In this document: positions 26,902 to 37,070 of the stretch, one piece after another
Position numbering within the stretch: position 1 is the first letter of the stretch
How the letters are laid out: every line of letters begins with the position of its first letter
Source of the DNA: Fodinicurvata sp. EGI_FJ10296
Lineage (GTDB): Bacteria; Pseudomonadota; Alphaproteobacteria; DSM-16000; Inquilinaceae
Direction of reading: 5' to 3'
DNA: 64,000 nucleotides
Assembly (NCBI RefSeq): GCF_040712075.1
Contig: NZ_JBFCVL010000005.1
Coordinates: forward strand, 434,001 to 498,000
The notes under the pieces: generated by a model
The model's database searches: none
What the model was told of the DNA's origin: nothing
Seen by the model: only the letters and a program-made list of their open reading frames with translations
Program-made: the position numbers and the translations under genes

Positions 26902-28395
26902 ATGAATTTTCAGTGGCCCTCCCTTCCCGAAGCCTGCTACCGGCAATGGCACTCGTCGGATCTGCGGGAGCGCATTGCGCTGGTCTCGGACTCCGAACAG
27001 CTGGATTATGCCGCGCTGGCCGAACGAACGGCAGCAGCGGCGGCGGCGCTCGTCACGATGGGGACGGCGCGCGGCGATATCGTCGCCATCGCCATGAACC
27101 GGTCGATCGATGCGGTGATTGCCATCCTCGGGGCCCTCTGGGCCGGCGCCTGCCCCTGCCCGCTCGACAGCCAGCTATCGGCCGGGCAATTGCGCGCCAT
27201 GCTGTCGGCGGTCGGGGCGGCGTGGATCGTGGCCGACGACGATCACATGGATTGTGCCCGGGACCTTGGATATGGCGCCAGCCGTCTGATCGCGGCGGAT
27301 TTCAGTACAGCGGCCGCCTATCGCGACCTCGACCTCGGACCCGACAACCGGGCGCTGTTGCTGTTCACCTCGGGCAGCACAGGCCACCCGAAAGGGGTAA
27401 TGCTTTCACACCGCAATCTGCTCAGCAATGCCGATGGCGTCATTCGTCATACGCAGCTGACGGACAGAGACCGGTTGCTGCACAGCATGCCGCTCCATCA
27501 CACCAACGGCCTGAACAATCAGATATTCGCGCCATTGCTGGCGGGCGCCACCGTCGTCCTGGGCGGACGCTTCAAGGCCGACACCTTTCCCGATCTGGTC
27601 GACCGGCACCGCCCGACGATCATAACCGGCGTGCCCACCATGTATGCGCGCCTTCTGGACCAGCCATTCAACCGCGAGGCGTTGCAGGGCCTGCGCATGG
27701 CCCGCTGCGGGTCGGCCCCGATCACCGAGGATCTTCACCGGCGGGTCGAGGCTCATATGGGTTGTGATCTCGTCGTCTCGTACGGATTGTCGGAGGCGAC
27801 CTGCACCAGCCTGATGAATCCGCCGGGCAGGCGCCGGATCGGTACCGTCGGGACGGTGCTGCACGGCCAGCAGGTGTCGCTGCTGAAGCCCGGCAGCAGC
27901 GAGCCGGTGGCCGACGGCGAGGAAGGAGAGATTGCGATCTCGGGGCCCAGCCTCATGACCGGTTATCTCGGCGCCGATCCCCAGGCCGACCGCGCCGTCG
28001 TCGATGGGCGGCTTCGCACCGGCGATCTTGGCCGATTCGACGCCGACGGCTACCTGACCATCACCGGCCGCCTGAAAGAAGTCATCATTCGGGGCGGCGA
28101 GAATCTGTCGCCGCAGGCGATCGAACAGGCGCTTGCCGCCGACCCGGGTGTCCGGACCTGCTGCGTTGTCGGCCGCGCCCACCATGATCTGGGCCAGGTG
28201 CCGGTCGCCTTCGTCGTTTTGGCGGACGGCACCCCCCGCGATGCCGACCGTCTGTGCGATCTGGTGGCTTCGTCGCTGTCGCGGACCCACCGGCCCGCCG
28301 AGATCATCTTTCTGGACGCGCTTCCCGAAACTTCCGTCGGCAAGATCGACCGCAAGGCGCTGGCGACCCGCGTAAAGCAAGCCGCCGACGGATGA
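26902..28395 (+). CDS. AMP-forming acyl-CoA synthetase
   Basis: A 497-residue adenylate-forming enzyme activating a carboxylic acid to its CoA thioester. The AMP-binding P-loop LLLFTSGSTGHPKGVMLSH, the A5-like VSYGLSEAT, the hinge GDLGRFDADGYLTITGRLKE and the catalytic Lys in ETSVGKIDRKAL are all intact. It is the last gene of the IclR-controlled operon. ATG 26902 is used; an in-frame GTG at 26893 overlapping the previous stop is equally possible. Residues around LHSMPLHHTNGLNNQ would line the acyl pocket; substrate unknown. Confidence 0.92.
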   Translation: MNFQWPSLPEACYRQWHSSDLRERIALVSDSEQLDYAALAERTAAAAAALVTMGTARGDIVAIAMNRSIDAVIAILGALWAGACPCPLDSQLSAGQLRAMLSAVGAAWIVADDDHMDCARDLGYGASRLIAADFSTAAAYRDLDLGPDNRALLLFTSGSTGHPKGVMLSHRNLLSNADGVIRHTQLTDRDRLLHSMPLHHTNGLNNQIFAPLLAGATVVLGGRFKADTFPDLVDRHRPTIITGVPTMYARLLDQPFNREALQGLRMARCGSAPITEDLHRRVEAHMGCDLVVSYGLSEATCTSLMNPPGRRRIGTVGTVLHGQQVSLLKPGSSEPVADGEEGEIAISGPSLMTGYLGADPQADRAVVDGRLRTGDLGRFDADGYLTITGRLKEVIIRGGENLSPQAIEQALAADPGVRTCCVVGRAHHDLGQVPVAFVVLADGTPRDADRLCDLVASSLSRTHRPAEIIFLDALPETSVGKIDRKALATRVKQAADG

Positions 28396-28476
28396 CAGAT
28401 CAAAGCGTCTTTGGATTTTCGACAACTGCACCGGAGGCTGTACCGGGCGGCTGTGACGTGGCATAACGCTGCCACC

Positions 28477-29658
28477 ATGACACTCATCACCGATCAAAAA
28501 TCTCTTGACGCCTTCTGCTCCGCGATGACGCGGGAGCCGTACGTCACCGTCGACACCGAGTTCCTGCGCGAAAGCACTTATTGGCCCAAGCTCTGCCTCG
28601 TGCAGATCGCCGGCGCCGATCAGGCCGCGGCGATCGACCCGCTGGCCGATGGCATCGATCTGGCGCCGGTCCTTGACCTGCTGGCCGATCCCAACGTGCT
28701 CAAGGTATTCCACTCCGCCCGGCAGGACATCGAGATATTCGTGCAATTGACCGGGACCGTGCCTGCACCGGTGTTCGATACCCAGATTGCCGCCATGGTG
28801 TGCGGCTTCGGCGAAAGCATCGGGTTCGAGGCGCTGGTCACACGGCTGACCGACCACCGGGTCGACAAGTCGTCGCGTTTCACCGACTGGTCGCTCCGGC
28901 CGCTGTCGGAAAAGCAACTGGCCTATGCGCTGGCGGACGTCACCCTGCTGCGACCGGCCTACGAGGCGCTGCGCGACGATCTGGCCCGCAACGGCCGCGA
29001 GGCCTGGCTGTCGGAAGAAGTCCAGACGCTGACCGACAAGGAAACCTATGTAACCCGGCCGGAGGATGCGTGGCGGAGGATCAAGACGCGCTCCACCGAC
29101 CGAAAGGCACTGTCTGTTCTGAAACACGTCGCGGCGTGGCGCGAACGCGAGGCCCAGGCGCGCGACCTGCCGCGTGGCCGGGTCCTGCGCGACGAACCGC
29201 TGGTGGATATCGCCATGCGGACACCGAAAACGGTCGAGGAACTGGCCAAGACGCGCGGCATCGCCCCGACCATGGCGCGCGGCAAACAGGGGACCGCCAT
29301 TCTGGCGGCTATCGCCGACGGCCTTGCGGTCCCGGCCGACCAGCGCCCCAAAGTCGCCGGACGGCCGCCGGTTGCCGATAATGGCGGCGGCGTGCTGGAA
29401 ATGCTGAAGGTGCTGCTGAAAATGACCTGCGAGCAGCACAAGGTCGCGCAGAAGCTCGTGGCCAATTCCGCTGACCTCGAACGGATCGTGGCCGAAGACA
29501 ATCCCGATGTGCCGGCCCTTTCCGGCTGGCGGCGCGAGATTTTCGGCCAGCAGGCGCTCGACCTGAAGGCCGGCCGGCTGGCGCTGTCGGTCAATGGCGG
29601 CACGGTCCGGGTTCATGACCTGAGCAAGATGGACGCCCTTTCCACCGGCGGCGACTGA
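28477..29658 (+). CDS. rnd: Ribonuclease D
   Basis: A 393-residue 3'-5' exoribonuclease involved in tRNA 3' maturation. DEDDy motifs are present: VDTEFLRE (ExoI), VFHSARQDIEIF (ExoII) and YALADVTLL (ExoIII with Tyr and Asp). An HRDC domain follows (LKHVAAWREREAQARDLPRG), then a second helical domain. The ATG at 28477 starts the conserved MTLITDQKSL segment. It stands alone after the CoA operon; the mosaic repeat copy B follows its stop. Confidence 0.94.
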   Translation: MTLITDQKSLDAFCSAMTREPYVTVDTEFLRESTYWPKLCLVQIAGADQAAAIDPLADGIDLAPVLDLLADPNVLKVFHSARQDIEIFVQLTGTVPAPVFDTQIAAMVCGFGESIGFEALVTRLTDHRVDKSSRFTDWSLRPLSEKQLAYALADVTLLRPAYEALRDDLARNGREAWLSEEVQTLTDKETYVTRPEDAWRRIKTRSTDRKALSVLKHVAAWREREAQARDLPRGRVLRDEPLVDIAMRTPKTVEELAKTRGIAPTMARGKQGTAILAAIADGLAVPADQRPKVAGRPPVADNGGGVLEMLKVLLKMTCEQHKVAQKLVANSADLERIVAEDNPDVPALSGWRREIFGQQALDLKAGRLALSVNGGTVRVHDLSKMDALSTGGD

Positions 29659-29706
29659 CCTCCTCCCCAGTGCTGCGGTTGGCGCTCTGCACCTCCATTC
29701 CGGAGT

Positions 29707-30290
29707 CGGTGGCAACGGGTCACCCTCCTGATCGCCCCCGACATCGATCCTGCTCGATTCACAGATCGTCCGTGCTGCGCCAACTGTACTTTTTAACCCG
29801 AACTCCGCGTCCTATCCCCTCCCCGGAGGCGCGAAGCGCCATCCGGCGACTGTGTTTATTGCCTCAGCATCCGCCCCTGTCTCATCCCCGGAAGCACGAA
29901 GTGCTGTCCGGGGTCCACACGTTCCGCGAGAGCCCGGCCCGCGTTTCGCCCGCCGAGAGCCACGGCACCCGATCCCGGGTCTGCAGCCCGTCACTTCGCG
30001 CCGCGCTGCGCACGGGAATTGGAGAAGGTGGAAAGCGCCCCGGACCACCTTTTCCTGCCCCGAAAGCGCGAAGCGCCACCCAGGATCAACAACCTCAGAG
30101 AGAGCGTTGGCAGTATGGGCCCCGGCCCTGCGAAGCAGCATTTCATGCTGCATCGCGTCCGGGGCGGGGGAGTTCTTTGGGCGCTGTCCCCTTGTCCGTT
30201 CGCCAGGAAAGGAAAAAGCGCCCGGGACGATCAGGAGATCGGAAGCGCATTGTGTGAATACCGTAGAGATGGGACAGGGGATCTTCCCTG
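29707..30290. repeat. Dispersed mosaic repeat, copy B (largest)
   Basis: Non-coding, between the convergent rnd and the HEPN-like gene; it fills almost the whole 633-bp gap. Modules in order: a head shared with copy A; hairpin 1 at 29821-29846 (GGCGC/GCGCC); an ACTGTGTTTATTG segment shared inverted with copy D; hairpin 1 again at 29886-29913 (AGCAC-GAA-GTGCT); an inverted piece of the copy C unit around 29970-30035; a degenerate hairpin near 30060; and hairpin 2 at 30135-30151 (GCAGCAT-TTC-ATGCTGC) with the tail shared with copy A. The mosaic order suggests repeated rearrangement of small modules. Confidence 0.85.
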
Positions 30291-30291
30291 A

Positions 30292-30723
30292 CTACCGTGT
30301 AAGCGCCAGAGCAACCAGGCGCAGGGCATCACGGGCGTCCTGCTCGAAGACCTCGCCGTGACTCCAGTGCATATCGGGCGTCAATGTCGGACTTCCGGGC
30401 TGCACATGGACGAGCCGGTTGCGCAGCAAGCGCAATTCCTCGAACTCCGCCGGCAGGCCCAGCCGATGGAAAAGGTCGCGGGTGTTCTCCAGCGCATTGC
30501 CCGGGGCGGCGGTTTCCCGGAGATGAGCCTCGATGACAGCCGTGGACAGGATCACGGCCGACAGCCATGCCCCGACGCAAAACACGTCCTCCAGTTCGGC
30601 AAGCAGCGCCTCTGCCTGCTGGCCCGGCTGGGCGGCGGCATCGTCCAGTGCGCGGGTCACCGTTTCGGCGAACCAGCGCCGCCGCGCGGTCCAATCGGCT
30701 TGTGTCGGTCGCTCGGACGTCAC
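30292..30723 (-). CDS. Small HEPN-like protein overlapping pccA
   Basis: A 143-residue, mostly helical protein of no firm family. It has LEDVFCVGAWLSAVILSTAV, then FEELRLLRNRLVHVQPGS, in which RNRLVH fits the R-x4-H motif of HEPN domains (often RNase toxins or nucleotide-binding helical bundles). The start is a GTG at 30723 overlapping the pccA stop (GTGA), which indicates translational coupling. A HEPN assignment rests on this single motif plus helical character. A role tied to the carboxylase is suggested only by position. Confidence 0.65.
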   Translation of the reverse strand: MTSERPTQADWTARRRWFAETVTRALDDAAAQPGQQAEALLAELEDVFCVGAWLSAVILSTAVIEAHLRETAAPGNALENTRDLFHRLGLPAEFEELRLLRNRLVHVQPGSPTLTPDMHWSHGEVFEQDARDALRLVALALTR

Positions 30724-32705
30724 TCGAACTCCATGATCTTGCCGTCGACGGACAGGCTGTCGCCGGGCCTGGCATGAAAAGCGGTCACGGTACCTTCCCG
30801 CTCGGCACGCAGGATGTTTTCCATCTTCATCGCTTCGACCACGCAGAGCGCCTCGCCGACCTGCACCTGCTGGCCCTCCTCGACCATCAGTGACACCAGA
30901 AGGCCTGGCATCGGCGACAGCAGGAATTTGGACATATCCGGCGCCTCGCGCACCGGCATCAGATCGGCGAGTTCCGCCGTGCGCGGCGACAGGACCTCGA
31001 TATCCACGATCGCCCCGGCGTGGTACATGCGATAGCCGATACCGAGCCGGTCGATCTGTATGGCCACATCGCTGCCATCGACCGACCCTTCCCACAGCGT
31101 CAGGCCGGGCCGCCAGGTGTCTTCCACCAGAACCTGCTGTCCTTCGACCGTCACCGTGAACGCGCCGCCGGACCGGCGCACGATAACCGGCAGGTTGGCC
31201 CGATTAATCCGGATCGCCCAATCGCTCTGCGTCGGCGTATCGGTATTGGCGATCCGGCCGGTGAGGCTGCGCTCGCGGTCCGCAATTCGCCAATGAACGC
31301 TGGCAGCAACTGCCATGACCCGCATAAGGGCATCGCCGTTAAGTTCCGCCGGCCTGACACCGCCGGGAAATTCTTCTGCGATGAAGTTGGTCGTCATGTC
31401 GCCGGCGCGGAATCGGGGGTGAAGCATCAGCTGCGCCAGAAATCCGGCGTTGTGCTGGATGCCCCGAACCTCCAGCCGATCGAGCGCGCCGATCATGGCG
31501 TCGATCGCCTCGATCCGGGATTGGCCGCTGGTCACCACCTTGGCGATCATCGGATCGTAGTACATGGTTATCTCTGATCCCTCGGCGACACCGGTATCGA
31601 TTCGGACCGTGCCGGTGGCCGGCGGCGTACGATAGCGGGTCAGGCGGCCGATCGAGGGCAGAAATCCGCGATAGGGGTCTTCGGCATAGAGCCTCGTTTC
31701 CATCGCCCATCCGCGCAGAACGACGTCTTCCTGCCCGAAGCTCAGCGCCTCGCCCGCCGCAATGCGGATCATCCATTCGACGAGGTCGGTATCGGTGACC
31801 ATTTCCGTGACCGGGTGCTCGACCTGGAGCCGGGTATTCATTTCCAGGAAGTAGAAGTTGCGATCCTTGTCGACGATGAACTCCACCGTTCCGGCCGACA
31901 CATAGCCGACGGCCCGTGCCAGCGCGACCGCCTGCTCGCCCATCGCCTTGCGGGTGGCGGCGTCCAGAAACGGAGACGGAGCCTCCTCGACCACTTTCTG
32001 GTGGCGGCGCTGAATCGAGCACTCGCGCTCGCCCAGATAGACGACGTTGCCATGGGTGTCGGCCAGCACCTGAATCTCGATATGCCGGGGTTGCTCGACG
32101 AATTTCTCGATGAAAACCCTGTCGTCGCCGAAACTGCTGCGCGCCTCGCCGGTCGCGCCGTTGAAGCCGTCGACCACCTCCGCCGCGGCGTTCACGACGC
32201 GCATGCCCTTGCCGCCACCGCCCGCCGACGCCTTCAGCATGACCGGGAAGCCGATCTCCTCGGCGATGCGCTGGGCCGACTCGACATCGGCGACGGCGTC
32301 GGGATGGCCGGGCACGGTGCTGACCCCCGCCTTGGCAGCGAGCTTCTTCGAGGTAATCTTGTCGCCCATGGCGGCGATCGCCTCGGCGCCCGGGCCGATG
32401 AAGACGATGCCGGCTTCGGCCAGGGCTTCGGCGAAGCGGGTGTTTTCCGACAGGAAGCCATAGCCCGGATGGACGGCCTCGGCGCCGGTATCGCGGCACG
32501 CCCGAACGATGTTCTCGATGACCAGATAGCTCTCGGCCGCCGGCGCCGGGCCGATGGCCACGGCCTCGTCGGCCATGCGCACATGCACGGCGTCACGGTC
32601 GGCGTCGGAATAGACCGCCACCGTGGCAATGCCCATGGCGCGCGCAGACCGGATCACCCGGCAGGCAATTTCCCCGCGATTGGCTATCAGGATCTTGGTG
32701 AACAT
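30720..32705 (-). CDS. pccA: Propionyl-CoA carboxylase alpha subunit (biotin carboxylase plus BCCP)
   Basis: A 661-residue subunit that carboxylates biotin with bicarbonate and ATP. The biotin carboxylase domain has ANRGEIACRVIRSARAMG, HPGYGFLSEN, the glycine loop SAGGGGKGMR and EMNTRLQVEHPVTE. A linker (BT) domain follows, then the C-terminal biotinyl site EAMKMEN. Length and linker fit PccA better than the 450-residue AccC or MccA. The start MFTKILIANRG at 32705 has GAGG about 9 bases upstream. No carboxyltransferase (pccB) gene is in the window. Product use: propionyl-CoA to methylmalonyl-CoA. Confidence 0.9.
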   Translation of the reverse strand: MFTKILIANRGEIACRVIRSARAMGIATVAVYSDADRDAVHVRMADEAVAIGPAPAAESYLVIENIVRACRDTGAEAVHPGYGFLSENTRFAEALAEAGIVFIGPGAEAIAAMGDKITSKKLAAKAGVSTVPGHPDAVADVESAQRIAEEIGFPVMLKASAGGGGKGMRVVNAAAEVVDGFNGATGEARSSFGDDRVFIEKFVEQPRHIEIQVLADTHGNVVYLGERECSIQRRHQKVVEEAPSPFLDAATRKAMGEQAVALARAVGYVSAGTVEFIVDKDRNFYFLEMNTRLQVEHPVTEMVTDTDLVEWMIRIAAGEALSFGQEDVVLRGWAMETRLYAEDPYRGFLPSIGRLTRYRTPPATGTVRIDTGVAEGSEITMYYDPMIAKVVTSGQSRIEAIDAMIGALDRLEVRGIQHNAGFLAQLMLHPRFRAGDMTTNFIAEEFPGGVRPAELNGDALMRVMAVAASVHWRIADRERSLTGRIANTDTPTQSDWAIRINRANLPVIVRRSGGAFTVTVEGQQVLVEDTWRPGLTLWEGSVDGSDVAIQIDRLGIGYRMYHAGAIVDIEVLSPRTAELADLMPVREAPDMSKFLLSPMPGLLVSLMVEEGQQVQVGEALCVVEAMKMENILRAEREGTVTAFHARPGDSLSVDGKIMEFE

Positions 32706-33022
32706 CGGGTGGGGCCTCATGGCGTTGTTGTGGGCATTGTTACGGTATGGTCCTGGAACGAACCGTCAAATGGCGGGTTGCCGGATTGGACCATCGGCCA
32801 CACCATCCGGCAACAGGGAATCAGCATGCTACAGCACCGATGCGCACCGCTCATCCCCACAGTTATCCACCGATCCATACACAAGATCATGTAACATCGG
32901 GCCGTCAAGGCACATAATCTGGTTGCCAGCCGGAGGTGCCAGGGCCTATCGTGGCCGCCGCATCGGTGATTGCCGCTTCGGCCCGCACCGATGCCGGGGT
33001 GCTGGCGGTTCTTCCCGGCTCG

Positions 33023-33037
33023 TTAGCGCTCTATTAA
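33023..33037. promoter_or_regulatory. CtrA-like box upstream of nrdJ, one mismatch
   Basis: TTAG, seven bases, TTAA: one mismatch from the CtrA consensus. It lies 19 bp upstream of the first NrdR-type box and about 140 bp before the nrdJ start. Confidence 0.4.
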
Positions 33038-33055
33038 CACTTGTCGGATCCCAAA

Positions 33056-33071
33056 TCACTAGATATAGTAT
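33056..33071. promoter_or_regulatory. NrdR box 1
   Basis: TCACTAGATATAGTAT, 13 of 16 positions fitting the NrdR consensus ACACwAtATaTwGTGT. It is paired with a second box exactly 31 bp downstream, the three-turn spacing typical of NrdR repressor sites. Confidence 0.7.
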
Positions 33072-33086
33072 GGTTGGTCCGTTTGC

Positions 33087-33102
33087 TCACTAAATATTGG
33101 AG
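33087..33102. promoter_or_regulatory. NrdR box 2
   Basis: TCACTAAATATTGGAG keeps the CACwA-AtATwG core but has a weaker right end. It lies in phase with box 1 and 74 bp upstream of the nrdJ start codon. Confidence 0.6.
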
Positions 33103-33175
33103 CAAATCCCGGCTAATTTTGGTTCCGGCCGACGGCCCACATCTATTCACGATCTTTCGAAGAAGAGGCACGGCA

Positions 33176-36100
33176 ATGCGTATCGATCGGCGATTCACCG
33201 CTGACATTCACGCCGACGGCAAGGATGTCTATGACGGCATTCCCTTCCGCAAGGGATCGTCGGAGATCCGGAATCCGAATGGTTCCGTGGTGTTCCGCCA
33301 GACCGATATCGACGTGCCCGAGGACTGGTCCCAGGTCGCCTGCGATATCATCGCCCAGAAATATTTCCGCAAGGCCGGCGTCCCGGCCCGCCTGAAACCC
33401 GTTCCCGAGGACGGCGTGCCTGAATGGCTGTGGCGTTCGACCGCCGACACCAAGGCGCTGGCCCATCTGCCGGAAGACCAGCGCTATGTCGGCGAGACGA
33501 CGGCAACGCAAGTGTTCGACCGCATGGCCGGCACCTGGACCTATTGGGGCTGGAAGGGCGGCTATTTCAACACCGAGGATGACGCCAAAGCCTATCGCGA
33601 CGAGATGCGCTATATGCTGGCCCGCCAGATGGCGGCGCCGAACAGCCCGCAATGGTTCAACACGGGGCTGCACTGGGCCTATGGCATCGACGGCCCGGCT
33701 CAGGGTCATTACTACGTCGACCACAAGACGGGCGAGGTGCTCCGTTCGACCAGCGCCTACGAACGTCCGCAGCCCCATGCCTGTTTCATCCAGTCGATCC
33801 AGGACGATCTGGTGAACGAAGGCGGCATCATGGATCTGTGGGTCCGGGAAGCCCGCTTGTTCAAATACGGATCAGGCACGGGCTCGAACTTCTCGTCGCT
33901 GCGTGCCGAGGGTGAGCCGCTTTCCGGTGGCGGACGGTCGTCCGGCCTGATGAGCTTCCTGAAGATCGGCGACCGCGCCGCCGGGGCGATCAAGTCGGGC
34001 GGCACCACGCGCCGCGCCGCCAAGATGGTCAGCGTCGACGTCGATCACCCCGATATCGAAGCCTACATCGACTGGAAGGTCGTCGAGGAACAGAAGGTCG
34101 CTGCACTGGTCGCCGGTTCCAAGCTGGCCGACCGCCACCTGAACGCGATCATGGATGCCTGCCATGGCCGTGGCGACGGCACGATCGGCAATCAGGGCGA
34201 CGAGCGTTTCGACCCCAAGGCCAATCCGGCGCTGAAGGCCTCGATCAAGGCCGCCCGAAAGATGATGATCCCCGACAACTACATCCAGCGGGTCATCCAG
34301 TTCGCGCGCCAGGGCTATGACGACATCGAATTCCGGGTCTACGACACCGACTGGGATTCCGAGGCCTATCTGACTGTTGCCGGCCAGAATTCCAACAACT
34401 CCGTGCGTCTGTCGCAGGATTTTCTGGAACAGGTGCTGGCCGACGGCGAATGGGCACTGACCCGTCGCACCGACGGCAAGGTCGCCAAGACCATCCAGGC
34501 CCGCGATCTTTGGGAAAAGATCGGCCATGCCGCCTGGGCGTCGGCCGATCCGGGTCTGCAGTTCGATACCACGATCAACGAGTGGCACACCTGCCCGGAA
34601 TCGGGCCGGATCAAGGCATCGAATCCGTGTTCGGAATACATGTTCCTCGATGACACGGCCTGCAATCTGGCATCGATGAACCTGATGCAGTTCCGCACCC
34701 CGAATGGCGGCATCGATGTCGACGCCTATCGCCACGCCTGCCGGCTGTGGACGGTCACGCTGGAAATCGCCGTGCTGATGGCGCAGTTCCCGTCGAAAGA
34801 AATCGCCCAGCGTTCCTACGACTATCGCACCCTGGGGCTTGGTTACGCCAATCTGGGCGGCCTGCTGATGGCGACCGGCTATTCCTATGACAGCGACGAA
34901 GGCCGGGCGATCGCCGCCTCGCTGACGGCGATCATGACCGGGGTCGCCTATGCGACGTCGGCCGAGATGGCCGGCGAACTTGGCCCCTTCCCCGGCTACG
35001 AGCAGAACCGCGAGGCCATGCTGCGGGTGATGCGCAACCATCGCCGCGCCGCCTATGGCGAGATCGAAGGCTACGAGGCGCTGTCGGTGACGCCGGTACC
35101 GCTGAAAGCCGGCGAATGCCCGCAGGCTGAGCTTGGCAAGGCCGCCCGCCATGCCTGGGACGAGGCGCTGGAGCTGGGCGAGGTCCACGGCTATCGCAAC
35201 GCCCAGTCGACGGTGATCGCGCCGACCGGCACCATCGGTCTGGTCATGGATTGCGACACCACCGGGATCGAACCCGACTTCGCTCTGGTCAAGTTCAAGA
35301 AGCTGGCCGGCGGCGGCTATTTCAAGATCATCAACCGCGTCGTTCCCGAGGCACTGCGCTGCCTGGGCTATGGCAAGGACGAGGTCACGGGGATGATCCG
35401 CTATGCCGTGGGTAACGGCACGCTGGCAGGCGCTCCGGCGATCAACCACAAGACCCTGACGGCAAAGGGCTTCACGCCTGAAGCGCTGGAATCGCTCGAA
35501 GCCGCGGTCAAATCGGCCTTCGACATCAAGTTTGCGTTCAACAAATGGACGCTGGGCGAGGCTTTCTGCATCGACACGCTGGGCATTCCCGCGGAGAAGC
35601 TGGAAGAAGTCGGCTTCGACATGCTCGCCTGGCTCGGCTTCACGCGCAAGGAGATCGAGAACGCCAATACCTTTGCCTGCGGGGCCATGACGCTGGAAGG
35701 CGCGCCGGGGCTCAAGGACGAACATCTGCCGGTGTTCGACTGCGCCAATCCGTGCGGCAAGATCGGCAAGCGGTTCCTGACCGCCGAAGCGCATATCCGC
35801 ATGATGGCGGCCGCGCAGCCGTTCATCTCCGGGGCGATTTCCAAGACCATCAACATGCCCAATGCGGCCACGGTCGAGGATTGCAAGGACGCCTATATGC
35901 TGTCCTGGCGCCTGGGGCTGAAGGCCAACGCCCTCTATCGCGACGGCTCCAAGCTCAGCCAGCCGCTGGCTTCCAGCATCATCGAAGACGATGAAGAAGA
36001 CGCCGACGGCGACACCTTTACCGACCGGCTGATCGACGCCCCCACCGGCGCTCGCGCACCGATGATCGCCGAACGGATCGTGGAGCGGGTGATCGAAAAG

Positions 36101-36976
36101 ATCGTTGAAAAGCCTCAGGGCCGCCAGAGCCTGCCGGGCCGCCGCAAGGGCTATACGCAAAAGGCGGTGGTCGGTGGCCACAAGGTCTATCTGCGTACGG
36201 GCGAGTACGACGACGGCAAGCTGGGCGAGATCTTCATCGACATGCACAAGGAAGGTGCCGCCTTCCGCAGTCTGATGAACAACTTCGCCATCGCGGTGTC
36301 GATCGGGCTGCAATACGGCGTGCCGCTTGAGGAATTCGTCGAGGCGTTCACCTTCACCCGGTTCGAGCCCGCAGGACCGGTGCAGGGCAACGACGCCATC
36401 AAGATGGCGACGTCGATCCTGGACTATATGTTCCGCGAGCTGGCGGTGTCCTATCTGGGCCGTCACGATCTGGCCCATGTCCAGACCGACGACCTGATGC
36501 CCGACAGCATGGGCACCGGCGAGCAGCAGTCCGAGATGAACCCGGAAATGACCGAGGTCAGCCGCAAGATCGACGAGACGCTGCAGCGCATTGCCTCGAC
36601 CGGGTATACCCGCGGCAACCATCTGCGGGTGCTCGATGGCGGTAATGATGGAAGCCGGGACGGCAGCCGGGATCGCGACGAGGTAAAGAGCCGGGCGACC
36701 GGTACCGACGGCCCGACGGCCTATTCGACCACGACGATCTCGACCGAACGAGTCGACGCCACGGTCTCTCGCCGGGAGGAAGGCCCCGCATCAGGCGCCA
36801 GCACCACCACATCCGCCAGCGTCTCCGCCGCGTCACAACGGCGCCAGGACATGCTGATGGCCCGCGCCAAGGGCTATGAAGGCGACCCCTGCCCGGAATG
36901 CCAGAACATGACTCTGGTCAGAAACGGCACCTGCCTGAAATGCGATACCTGCGGCGGTACGACGGGCTGCAGCTGA
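33176..36976 (+). CDS. nrdJ: Adenosylcobalamin-dependent (class II) ribonucleotide reductase
   Basis: A 1266-residue reductase making dNTP precursors without oxygen-dependent metal cofactors. It begins [20 protein letters not shown]. Landmarks are [15 protein letters not shown], the substrate/effector segment [20 protein letters not shown], the active-site [20 protein letters not shown] and [21 protein letters not shown] long C-terminal tail ends in a zinc-ribbon-like [23 protein letters not shown], as in the alphaproteobacterial NrdJ subgroup. The start at 33176 follows AGAGG by 8 bases. Two NrdR boxes upstream imply repression by NrdR when dATP is plentiful. Confidence 0.96.
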   Translation: MRIDRRFTADIHADGKDVYDGIPFRKGSSEIRNPNGSVVFRQTDIDVPEDWSQVACDIIAQKYFRKAGVPARLKPVPEDGVPEWLWRSTADTKALAHLPEDQRYVGETTATQVFDRMAGTWTYWGWKGGYFNTEDDAKAYRDEMRYMLARQMAAPNSPQWFNTGLHWAYGIDGPAQGHYYVDHKTGEVLRSTSAYERPQPHACFIQSIQDDLVNEGGIMDLWVREARLFKYGSGTGSNFSSLRAEGEPLSGGGRSSGLMSFLKIGDRAAGAIKSGGTTRRAAKMVSVDVDHPDIEAYIDWKVVEEQKVAALVAGSKLADRHLNAIMDACHGRGDGTIGNQGDERFDPKANPALKASIKAARKMMIPDNYIQRVIQFARQGYDDIEFRVYDTDWDSEAYLTVAGQNSNNSVRLSQDFLEQVLADGEWALTRRTDGKVAKTIQARDLWEKIGHAAWASADPGLQFDTTINEWHTCPESGRIKASNPCSEYMFLDDTACNLASMNLMQFRTPNGGIDVDAYRHACRLWTVTLEIAVLMAQFPSKEIAQRSYDYRTLGLGYANLGGLLMATGYSYDSDEGRAIAASLTAIMTGVAYATSAEMAGELGPFPGYEQNREAMLRVMRNHRRAAYGEIEGYEALSVTPVPLKAGECPQAELGKAARHAWDEALELGEVHGYRNAQSTVIAPTGTIGLVMDCDTTGIEPDFALVKFKKLAGGGYFKIINRVVPEALRCLGYGKDEVTGMIRYAVGNGTLAGAPAINHKTLTAKGFTPEALESLEAAVKSAFDIKFAFNKWTLGEAFCIDTLGIPAEKLEEVGFDMLAWLGFTRKEIENANTFACGAMTLEGAPGLKDEHLPVFDCANPCGKIGKRFLTAEAHIRMMAAAQPFISGAISKTINMPNAATVEDCKDAYMLSWRLGLKANALYRDGSKLSQPLASSIIEDDEEDADGDTFTDRLIDAPTGARAPMIAERIVERVIEKIVEKPQGRQSLPGRRKGYTQKAVVGGHKVYLRTGEYDDGKLGEIFIDMHKEGAAFRSLMNNFAIAVSIGLQYGVPLEEFVEAFTFTRFEPAGPVQGNDAIKMATSILDYMFRELAVSYLGRHDLAHVQTDDLMPDSMGTGEQQSEMNPEMTEVSRKIDETLQRIASTGYTRGNHLRVLDGGNDGSRDGSRDRDEVKSRATGTDGPTAYSTTTISTERVDATVSRREEGPASGASTTTSASVSAASQRRQDMLMARAKGYEGDPCPECQNMTLVRNGTCLKCDTCGGTTGCS

Positions 36977-37014
36977 GGCATTTCGCGCCGTTGGCGGGAC
37001 GCACCCGCTAAAGC

Positions 37015-37045
37015 CCCCCGGAGGCGCTTCGAGGCGCCTTCCGGG
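37015..37045 (+). terminator. GC-rich hairpin after nrdJ
   Basis: The arms CCCGGAGGCGC and GCGCCTTCCGGG form a strong hairpin about 40 bp after the nrdJ stop, between convergent genes. No T-run follows, so it may be a Rho-assisted or bidirectional 3'-end structure. Its arms closely resemble hairpin module 1 of the dispersed repeat, with a different loop. Confidence 0.5.
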
Positions 37046-37070
37046 ACCTAATGGATGAATTCTGACTGGC

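Larger units (their letters stand above)
32706..33175. promoter_or_regulatory. Divergent pccA/nrdJ promoter region
   Basis: 470 bp without a gene. The nrdJ-proximal part contains a CtrA-like box (33023-33037) and two NrdR-type boxes (33056-33071 and 33087-33102). A near DnaA-box word (TTATCCACC) lies at 32863-32871. I looked for the conserved elements of a cobalamin riboswitch, since nrdJ needs B12, and saw none. Confidence 0.6.

Noticed and set aside
32706-33175. Cobalamin riboswitch before nrdJ
   Set aside because: The enzyme needs B12, but the conserved B12-box and paired elements are not recognisable; NrdR boxes explain the region better.
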